A stretch of DNA of 64,000 nt, from positions 27,219,743-27,283,742 of the forward strand of contig OX439132.1 in assembly GCA_949318235.1 (NCBI GenBank). The letters are read 5' to 3'. The translations under genes and the position numbers were made by a program. Numbering within the stretch: the first letter of the stretch is position 1; each line of letters opens with the position of its first letter. This document shows, piece after piece, positions 24,616 through 36,011 of the stretch. The DNA is from Ecdyonurus torrentis (taxonomy: Eukaryota > Arthropoda > Insecta > Ephemeroptera > Heptageniidae). Under the pieces are notes generated by a model that made no database searches, had not been told where the DNA came from, and worked only from the letters and a program-made list of their open reading frames with translations.

Positions 24616-24909
24616 CTTAATACTTATTATGATTTATTAAAAAAAAAATTGTGTGGAAATTTTACATCCAAGAACAATAATATTGTCTATATTATAGACT
24701 TTCACAAGTTTTAAAATATGTTCCTATTTAACTGTCAGTGACTTGTATGCATATTATAAGTCTCACAATGGAAAATTTTTAAAGGAGCACTTTATATAGA
24801 AAACCCTTATAACAGGGTTTTAATTATTTGCACTGCATGTTAAGAATAAATTTTAGTTACATAAGAATATGTGTAGATTTATGTTTAATACATGAAATTC
24901 AAAGTAAAC

Positions 24910-27900
24910 TCAAGACTCAAAAGGATTTAGATTTTTATCATAGTCGTCATCTTCATTGTCTTCTCCGAATGGATTTGATGACTCAACTTCCTCAGCAAAT
25001 GGGTTCTTACTCTCATCATAATTTTCTTCATCTTCAAATGGGTTAGATACAGGTTGTGGACTACGTCTTGCACTGGTGATGCTCTTACTTACAGGCTGAG
25101 GGCTATATCGAGATGATACGTTGTTAGCAGGTTGTGGGCTGGGAGTTTTACGTACATTAGATATTGGAGTTAGAGACATTGGTTGAGGGGTGGGAGATAC
25201 TCTTGGTAGAGTGGCGCGAATATTGTGAGTATCTAGTGATGCAGAACCACTTGATCTCATGCTACCTGTGCCTGTAACAAAATGTTTACTTATTATTCAA
25301 GAAATTGTGATTTTATTGTGTTTTACTTGAGTTTAATTCAGTGTTTCTAGCAACAGGGAAAATGCAGAGAATTTGAAACCCTCTGGAAAACAGGAGAAAT
25401 GCAGGGAAAAAGGCATAAATTACTGGAGAATGAAATAGTTTAATTATAGGTCTAATAATAAAATAGTTTTTTATACAAATTTAAAAAAAAATAATAATTA
25501 TTATTATTATTAATTTTTAATTACGTTTAAAACCCGCGCTGATTGGTTGAACAATCGCGCGCGCAAACCCGGCTTGCTATTTAAAACCTCTCATCCTCAC
25601 ACTGTAATATAATATTGTGCACTTTTTAGAGGGATGCAAGACTTTTTTACATTGACACTATACCACTCATCCCTTTTAACGTCTATTTTTATCTAGCGCA
25701 AGCTAGAATGATTTTGCATCCCTAGTCCCAATTTACTATTTAAATTACCAACTATTTTCTAATTATTTTTTTTAAACGTAATTAATACCAACCGCGATGG
25801 TTTTTTCCTTTATATTATTAATTTTTAAAACTTTTTTTTTTTTTTTTTTTTGGGATAGGATATATATTTTTTAATTGTATTTTGTATAACTATATTTTAT
25901 ATTAGAGCGTGTTCTATACAGACCAACTTGTATTGAATTTGAGTTTTAAAGTGATTTTTAAACGATTTTTATTATTATTATTTTACGGAGAAAAAATTAT
26001 TGCAAATCGAATATTCCAATTAATGAATTATTGAATTATTTCAATTGTCGAAAAAAAAAATCTTGCAAAATCTTTTTTGCAAAATCTGAAATTTCAAATG
26101 TGTGGTGTACTGATGAAATAAAATTTCTTATGAAAGATAGAGACAAATATTTTCAAAAATTTAAAAACTCATTACATATGCCTGAATATAGAATTAGATA
26201 TAAAAAATTAAGAAACAAAATAAATTTTTTAATAAATAAAGAAAAAAATAATTATTATCATTCTAAATTTGTTGAAATTGCTGGTGATATAAGAAAATCT
26301 TGGTGTTTTATTAATCAAATATTAGGGAAAGAAAATCTTAATATTGATAATATTATTATTAAATATATGTCTGATGTAAGTTCTATCAAAGATATTGCTA
26401 ATAATTTTGTAAATCATTTTGTAAATTCAATTGAAGATGTAAAGATTAATTGTAATTTAATATTAAGTGAAAATTCGCTTAAATTTAATAGTAATTTACA
26501 ATCAATGTATCTACCAAAATTAAATGAGAAACGAGCAGTTTATATTATTAATTTATTAAGTAAGAAAAAAGGACCAGGTCATGATAATATAGGTGTTCAG
26601 GATATTTTATTTGGTGGCGAATCATTAATTCAATATTTAATAAGATTAACAAATATGTGTATTGAAAGCTCAGTATATCCTGATAATCTAAAATTATCAT
26701 TGATAAGGCCAATTTATAAAGGTGGGGATCATAAACTATATAATAATTTTAGACCAGTTGCTGTATCTGCTTTTGTTGATAAATTTATACAAAAACATAT
26801 TGAATTATTATTGTCTGATTATTTAGAAGAATTCAATATTATAAATAAAAATCAATATGCCTATCAAAAAAAAAAGGGTACAGCAAAATGTCTATATGAT
26901 GTTTCCAATTTTATAAATGAAGAATTAGAAAAAGGGCATCATGTTCTTTGTTTATTTGTTGATTATTCCAAAGCATTTGACACTATAGACCATGACTTAT
27001 TGTTAAAAGATTTAGAAGAAATTGGAATACGAGGACCAACATTAATGTTAATTGCGAATATTATAAAAAATAGACAAGTTGCTGTCAAAATTAAAAATAT
27101 TGTAAGTGAAATTAAAATAATAAAATGCGGTATAATACAAGGAGGGGTCTTAAGTGCTAAATTCTTTATAATTTATGTTAACAAAATTTTTAATTTACTA
27201 AAATATTGTAAAGCAAAAATGTTTGCCGATGATTTACTTATGATAGCGGCTCATAGTAACTTTGAAGTTGCAAATAAAATGTTACAAAATGATTTTGATT
27301 CAGTTTTGGAATGGTCGCATGATAGGAAAATATTAATTAATAGGAAAAAAACAAAAGTTATGCACATTTTTAATAAGTATACATATACTATGCAAAATAT
27401 TCAATTAAGAGCTCATACTAATAAGTGTTTACATAATTTTACTTTAAATTGTAATTGTGAGTTTGTAGAACAAGTAAATAATTATAATTACTTAGGAGCT
27501 ATTATTGATCAAACATTTGATTGGGATTTGCATATTATGCAACTGTTAAATAAATTGAGATCTGCAATTTTTAAATTAAAAACAGTAAGATCATATGTGA
27601 ATGAACAGACGATGAGACAATTATATTTTTCTTTTGTACATCCACATATATTATACGGTTTATTATCTTATGGTTGTACTAAATCAGGTAAATTATGGGA
27701 ATTGAAAAAAATGCAAATAAGAATATTAAAAATTTTAAAAAAAGGAAATAAGCTAAAAAGTGATCTTGAATATTTTAAGTACTTTAAGATATTGCCAATA
27801 GAAGAAATGTTTAAATGTTCTTTTATTTGTGAAAATTATTTTGAAAATTCTCATGGTATACCGAGAACTCATATTTATAGTACCAGAACAGCAGTGACCA

Positions 27901-28146
27901 ATCCTTTATTTGTACCAAAAATTGTAAATAGATTCACTGAAAGGACAAAAAAATTTTTACTTCCTAAATTATGGAATCAAATTCCATCAGAATTAAAAAG
28001 TTTTGCAAATAAAAATGAAACGAAATTTAATATGAAAAAATTCTTTCTTGATAATTTATAAAATGTTGAACAATTTTTTGCTGTTTGTATTGATTAATGA
28101 TGATTAATTTTTGCTTCTTGTATTATAAAAATACTTCTCTTAAATG

Positions 28147-28186
<40 letters not shown>

Positions 28187-28348
28187 TTTTTGTGTAAATA
28201 CGTACTTTATTTGCTTTTGAAATATATATAATAAAAAATATGTATATGTAGTAATATAATATAATAAGACATGATTGTGTAACAATAAATGAACCAACCG
28301 ATAAGGCTATGCCTTGGTTGGACTTTGTATATTTGTGTGTTTGAAATA

Positions 28349-28389
<41 letters not shown>

Positions 28390-31052
28390 ACCTGGAAAAC
28401 AAAAAAGCTAGTACTTTTTAAAACCGCTGAAAGAAAATTTCAGTCACTTAGAATTTGTTCTTATATATATTATACTGTATTAAAGAAAAAGAAAAAGGTC
28501 AAGATTTTTTCTCAGTTTTATACTCAAACGGTGTAAAATATAATAAATTTAAATACTTTAAATGTAATAGCAAATTATTTTAAATATACTAGTTTTGCAT
28601 TTTCTGCCAGAAAGGGACGTGGCTCAAAAAAAAAATCGCGCCTGCGGTGTAATTGGGGGGCTGCACCCAACTCTTTTCATTGCTTTATCTCTGGGGATGG
28701 ACGCACTGCAGCTTTATCCCCCGGGCACCCATTTTAATGGGCTGCATCTGTGATAGCTATATAAAAATGTTAAAATATCATCTATTTTTTCCTCTCTCTT
28801 TTTTCATTTATAGATCTGGTAAATGATTTTCATAATCAATAAATTTTTATGTATTTTATTATGATTTAATTTAGTATAGGCTGTTATCTGTATAGTTCAG
28901 TTGTCTAATGTGACAACTGCACCCTATTGCATCAATATCTGACCTTTTAATATTATAAAAGAATAGAATAAAATTTCTGGAAAATAAACAAAATATCTGG
29001 GGAAAAAAAAAAAAAAAAAACAAACAAACAAACAAACAAACAAACAGGGAAAATGTAGGGAAAATAAAAGTTTAAAACTGCTAGAAACCCTGGTTTATTA
29101 TGACTTTATGTTAAAATGTTCATGCAAAATAATGATTTTACAATTTATGGTATTGTGATTAAAAAAGAAAAGTTGTTTAAGCATAGACAGAAAATACTGT
29201 ATATGCATGCACTTACCAGCTGCTGATGTTGGTTCTCCATACTTAAAAGTTGATGGCACTCCCTCACCAAGCCTAAGTCGTGCCTCAGCTCCAGGCCCTG
29301 AGCTCAGTTGTGAGACTTGAGAAACACTACCTTGACCACCTGTAATATCAAATCATATTAAATGTTACTGAATATGCTGGTATATTATTACAATTATTAT
29401 GTGTTGTGATACATCAGATATTTTTATGTAATGAAGTCTGTTGAAAGTTTTAATGTAATGAGTGTTTTTATTTTTTATAAGTACTGTAATACACACATAT
29501 AATTACAAAATTTAATTTAAGCAATTGATAAAATATTAGTAATGGTATAGGGAATATAGTATCAGCTTCATCAAAGTATAAAGTAGCTATGTTTATATTA
29601 CAATACTCCATATTATAATGTAATGAGAAAATAGTATTTATTACATACGAGAAGCAGGTAGATCTGTGAGCACTGTTAACTGATTGAAGACACCTCGTCC
29701 AAAATAATCTGCGACGAGAGAGAATCCATCCTGCGCTCTCTCTAACTGACTATGGAATGATTCATGTAGAGTCCGTGCTTGCTCCTGAGACAAACAAGTA
29801 CAGGTATATCAGAATACAGTAGAAGGTTGTTAAAATTAAAATTTTTATTTTAATTTTTTATTATTATAATTGAAGTGCATATTGACTTTGTTGCAAATCA
29901 AACATTTATCTCATTTTTTTGTCACGGGAAGCAAAATGTCTATCTCGTATTTTGTCACGCGAAGCAAAATGTGTAACTCAAGCGCCATCTACATTACGTT
30001 CAGGAACGAGATAGGCATTTTGCTTACCGTAACGAAAAACGAGATAGACATTTTGCTACGTGTGACAAAAAAACGAGATAGACATTTTGCTTCCCATGAC
30101 CAAAAAAAAAAAAAAAAAGAAAAAAACAGAGATAGACATTTTGTTCACAACAATATCGATATGTATAATACCTGTGACTTGATGATATCCAGGATTTTCT
30201 TGTTGTTTGCCAGACAAACAGGGCACTCGTTTTCACTTTCAGCACAACTCTGAAAGCAACTACAACAGAATTTCAGTTACATGTATTAGATTATTATTTT
30301 ATCGATTTATAAGAAACAAAAACTGAATTCTTTATGAAAAATATTGAAATTTGACAATCTTAGAAAGAAATAATTTAAACTAGTAACTTTTTCTGTAGTA
30401 TAAATTGATAATCAAAGAAAAGGTAGGAGAAACCAACAAGCGCCTTAATTACCACGATGAGGTCCGCAGCTCGGTGAAAATCTTGATGGCACAGGTTACA
30501 CACATATTTACAATTTTACTAAGACGTTTCGAGGGCAACAGCCCTCTTCTTCAGTTGCTTAGAGTGTAGTCTTATATCTATAGCAACTGAAGAAGAGGGC
30601 TGTTGCCCTCGAAACGTCTTAGTAAAATTGTAAATATGTGTGTAACCTGTGCCATCAAGATTTTCACCGAGCTGCGGACCTCATCGGGGTAAGGCGCTTG
30701 TTGGTTTCTCCTATCCTTTTCTTTGATTATCAATTCAAACCGAAATGGTTTTAACCTTTCCTAACTAATTACATTTTTCTGTAGTATAAGTATAACGTGG
30801 GGCAATGTTTCTTTGCTCAGTTAAATGAAATCAAGTACATACTAATGGAGGTACTTACTGTTGATGAAATGAATGTTGACATAGGAAATGTACAGAAGGC
30901 AGTTCCAGGTGTTGATTGCAAGCATTGCAGAGATTTCCTCTAAATATCACATTGCTGAAATATACAATAATTTACTAAAAAATTATTTACAATATTGTCT
31001 TATAAACTGAAATGCAGTAACTAATATGTATCAAGCAAAATCTGAAAGTTGC

Positions 31053-31090
<38 letters not shown>

Positions 31091-34000
31091 GTTAAAATGT
31101 AACTTTTCTGTAGGTCATACAAAGTACAACAAACAAAATAAAACTAAACAATTGTAAGTTATAATACCTGGTCTGTAATGCATGAATTTGTTGTCTAATG
31201 GCATTGGTTTCAGCTTTGTATTTGTCTATCAATGCTTGCTCTTGTTTGGTAAGTTCCTCCTCTGCTTTCAGCACTCCAAGCAAGTATCCTCGTACATCAC
31301 CCAATGTAGCACTTGCACTGCTTGCCAGAGCATCTATCACTAGTAATGGTGGCAGCAGCCTCTCTCGTTCTAGAAAAAAAAATTAACATGATAATAAGTA
31401 TAGTATTACTTTTTTTATTCCTGCAACGAATAGTGTTAGTAATGAAAAAGTCTCACAACGTTTCAATTGTACTTAAAACAAGTAAAAATGTATCTAGTAT
31501 CCCTAATTTTAAAATTTTACAGCTTTTAGTTTTCCGTAAAAAAAATGGTTTCTCAATGCTAGGGGATAGGAAATTATATGGAAGCCTTCTCTGCATCATC
31601 TGTGAATGGTTAGCATGCTCCACTGGTAAGCCCCATTTTTTTGTTTGGTACTAAAAGAGGTGCATGGGAAAAGCTTATGGGTCCCCAAATGTCTTATGCT
31701 TTAGCATTGCAAGGTCATTTTTTTTTTTTTTTTCTTTTTATGAAAACTACTGCATTGATTATTAAGAAATTTGATTTAAGAATTACTAAACTTAAAATTT
31801 AAAATGAGGGATACGAGACACACTTTAGCTTTTTTTTTTATTATTGTTATTTTTATTATTATTTTTTTTAAGCTAATAGAAATTTGTGCAAATTTTTAAA
31901 TAATCAATAAGTTGAATTAGATTGTATCAAGTTGACAAACATCTCACCTATGACTTGCAAAACCTCAGAGAGAACTCTAGGTGGTGTAGTAGAATCTTTC
32001 GAACATGCCCATAGAGCTTGTACCCACAAACTGGAGTCTTGCGTACCAAATTTTCTGCAGCATGCAAGTAGAGCATCATAGTTCTGATGTGTAATGTGGT
32101 ATCTTAGCATGTGTTGATACCTGTAAACACACATTTCAGTAAAAAAAAAATTAGCACATGTCATAAGGAAAGAATTTTTTTATAAAAATCCAACCAATGC
32201 ATGAAAAAATAAATAATAATGCTTGTAATTATAAATGTTTATATTCTAATTATTTTTGCATGTTTTATTCTTTATCAGTTTAAGCTTACTAAAAAAGTCC
32301 TTTTTATGACACATATCGTCGGGTTAGAGCATAAACCGTGTATCTACAATAGCAGCAAAGTCAAAAATCTTATCTTTTTGTACAGTATTATGTTATTTTG
32401 AACTTTGTTGCTTTTGCAGATACACAGTTTGTGTTCTAACCCGAAACCCGACGATATATTTGAGAACAGTAGAGTAGCCAGGATTTTGCAACATAGCAAG
32501 CATGGCCAAAGGGGGGAAACAATGGGGGGGGGGGGGGGCTCACTAGCAGTTGTGACGTCACGCATATAGTTAAAAGCAATGTTAACCTTATGGGCAAAAC
32601 GGTTCACGTGACGTCACAACAGCCTTATAAGCCCCCCCCCCCCCCCCCCCCCCGGGGGGGAAACCACCCCCTTTGCTAATGCTTTTTCAGACCTGACAGA
32701 ATACGCCCCTGTTTGAGAGTTCCACTTACATTTTTGCTTCTTGATAGAGATGCAGAATACCAGGAGAGAAGTGGTGTAATTGACATAGAATGAGGGTTTG
32801 TGCTTGGTCATAGTTGGCATCAGGACTCTGCAGTAGTCTCAGTACTTTCTGCTCAATCTCTGGTTGTTGTTCTTCTTCCTGTGTTCCCCAAACTCTCAAG
32901 TAATGCTCCACCAGAGTGTTATATACCAGAGTGCTAGAGTGTGGCTCCACCTTCACAAACAAAGAATCTGCTATCAAATACACTATTTTCTAGAAGTATG
33001 GTTGGAAATTATTACCTATTCATATATATATTTCAGTTTGTAAAGCTGCTTTGACTACACTTGACACAACTGAGTAAGAGAACTATTACGCTCAAAACTT
33101 TATAATCAATGTAAATATTTGTTTGAAATGTGCAATTATTTAATATATTAATAAAATGATAGCAATTGCTATGTAAATGGGGATATAAATTTACGTACTC
33201 GATGTACGTAAATTACTAGGTTAAGTAAGTAAATTTTACGTACAAGTTACTTACAAGTTACGTAGTTATTTAGTACGTTTGTGGAGACAGGGAAAGGAAA
33301 GAATAGAAAATATTTACATCATACAATGTCCATAGCGCACTGAAGATTTTGATGGCACAATTTACTCAAACATTACTAATATCGATGCTGTCGCGTCAAA
33401 ATAGACTATCTGCACTTTCCGACAGCATGGCATGTCGTGGTATGTTAAGTGAATGGCCGCTAGTCCACGCACGGTGCTGCGTGGAAAGTGCAGATGCTCC
33501 ACTCGCCACACTGGTGGAAAGTGCAGATAGTCTATTTTGATGCGGAAGCATCAATATGTATTACATTTTTAAGGTAACGGTCTTCTCTACAGCTACCTAA
33601 GCATCTAAGCAAGGGAGCCGTTGCCCTAGATTTGTATTATTATTATTGTAAATATTTGTGTATATTATGCCAACAAGATATACACCAAGCTATATGGACA
33701 TCATTATTGTAAGGTGCTTCTTGAGATTTTTACTAACCTATTCTTTCCATTGATTAAAACAAATATATCAAAATAAGTTCCAAATTTCCTGTTTTACAAT
33801 TATAACATAGTACAAGTTCAGGCCATATAAGCAATTAATTGTTTTAACTCTCATACTTTAAAATGTATAAGTTACTGTGATTTACCTTGATCATATGCTC
33901 GAGAAACTGCACTAACATTTCAGAGTTGTTTAGAAATAGATGAATGAAATCCTCTGGACTAGCTCTGTCAACAGGAGACAAAACTCCACCATCCAGTTCA

Positions 34001-35956
34001 CTCTGAAAGTATAACATAGTTAAGTAAGTACAGTAGATACTTAAAGACACAATTGAAATGTTACCTGGTCTATGAGAGGCTTGTTGCTAGGTTTGTAGTC
34101 CGTGCAAAGCTGTTTCAGGAAGTCTGTTGTCTTTTGAGGAGCATGTTGTAATAACAAAGAACCATATTTACGCATATTTGTCTCTGCCTGGAAATTATAA
34201 AAAAATATAAATTATGTATAACAGTTTGCAGGATATTGAAAAAGTGTACATGTTTTTGTTAGGTATCAAAGAAAAAAAAAAAAGGTATCAAATTAATTTT
34301 ACCCACCTCGGCAAAATCCAGCTGTGCTACATACTGTAGAACCTCATTGTATTGCTGTCGGTCTTCTAGTTGAATCTTGAGGTACCAGTCGTGCCGTGCA
34401 TGTTTCTTAGCAAGCAACAATGCATCCTCTGCCGATACTTGACGACAAACTCTGATTGCAGTGTCCACATCAAAATCAAGCTCACGATCCTTAGTCTGTC
34501 AAACAAACATTGACTTAAGTCATTTTTCAACAGTAAAAGTAATAAGTCCTGCATTAATTAATTAGTAGGGACTAAGTACAGTGAAAGAATTACTAAACAT
34601 CTTTTGTAAACATTTCCTAATAATTATCAACTAACAAGTACATTGAAGAGTGGATGTTAAATTAAATTTCCAAACTAAAGCTTGCAAGTGGAGCTAAAAA
34701 AAAGTAAAACTCCACATTGATGTGATGAGAACAGTACATAAAAATTGTTTACTAGGTATGAAACTATTGTTACTATTTCTTACCATTAAGAACTCTTTGA
34801 GTTTGTCAGTTCTATTGAGCTTAGTGTAACAATTGAGCAGTAGTGTTGTATGGTCCTCCCCTGCCAGACCTTGTTTGTGCAGTGCTTGAAGGTAGGTTGT
34901 GAGATGCTCTATTAGCTGAGAGTCGAGGAACTAAAATAAACAATATATTGTCAGTGATGTTAACAATAATAAAAAAATTTGTACAGTAATTCATTTTTTA
35001 CTATTTATGTTAGCTACAGAAAAAAATGAAAGTACATACAGTCCATGCCACCTTAGGATGTTCGCGATTAATCAAAATCGAGCCATGCACCAATAGACGC
35101 TCAAACGCTCAAGGTCACTAGGAGGTGGGGTAATGTTAATTAAATGCAGAGTTTTTAGGCACTCTCTTATTGGTTGCATCCTTAGGTAGCATGGACTGTA
35201 ATTATTGCCTATTTCATTTAAACAATTTTTTGCTAACCTTGCGTATCACATAAGATGGCTCCAATTTATTGATTGTCTTAATATATTGTTCTATGGCACC
35301 AGCATGATCTCCCTTGCTGTATAGATGGTCACCATACTGTCGAAATATATCAGCTAGACCTTCTGCATCATACTGCTGACTTTTTGCAATCCTAAATTAA
35401 ATAGTTCAATCAATAGTTAAATTTAATTTTTACTTCAATTTAAAAGTACATGGTCTTTTAAAACAAATGACAATAAGATGTACCTGATGGCGACGTCATA
35501 TAAATTTTTCTTAAATAGCATTGCTAGCTTTGAGTGCAGGTCTTTTTCAGCAAGGCCTAGTAAAGTATTGTCTTCTGTTAGGACCAGAAAACATCCCCAC
35601 TCTGAAAGTACAGCTGCAACTGACCCTCTCACAGGGGAGCAAAATACGAGGAACTTGTTTTGTAAATCCAGTACTGTTACAGTCTCACTGAAAATATCAC
35701 ATAAAAATATCAAAACTGTCAATATCAACTGTTATGTTTAAACTTCTCATAATTTGAATAAGAAGTGAAGGAATATGAATATCTTGGCATTCAAATTTAA
35801 ACAACTAAAAAAAAAATTAAAAAAAAAATTAAAAAAAAAATTAAAAAAATTAAAAAAAAAAAAATAAGGCCTAAGGATTGAGAAAACCAGCAAACTACAT
35901 TTACAACAGTTAACAGATATTCTAAAGATCAGTGACTAAAAATCTTGCTAGCACTG

Positions 35957-36011
<55 letters not shown>

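Larger units (their letters stand above)
25339..29092. mobile_element. hAT-like element in VPS11 intron 20, host of a LINE insertion
   Basis: Terminal inverted repeats CAGTGTTTCTAGCAACAGGG and, at the right, CTGCTAGAAACCCTG, bordered by GTTTAATT (25331-25338) and GTTTATTA (29093-29100), a diverged 8-bp target duplication (6 of 8). Subterminal GGGAAAATGCAG-type repeats occur at both ends. No transposase frame. Most of the interior is the LINE described separately, plus a GC-rich block near 28640-28750 and a family A terminus (AACCGCGATGGTTTTTTCC) at 25791. Confidence 0.65.
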
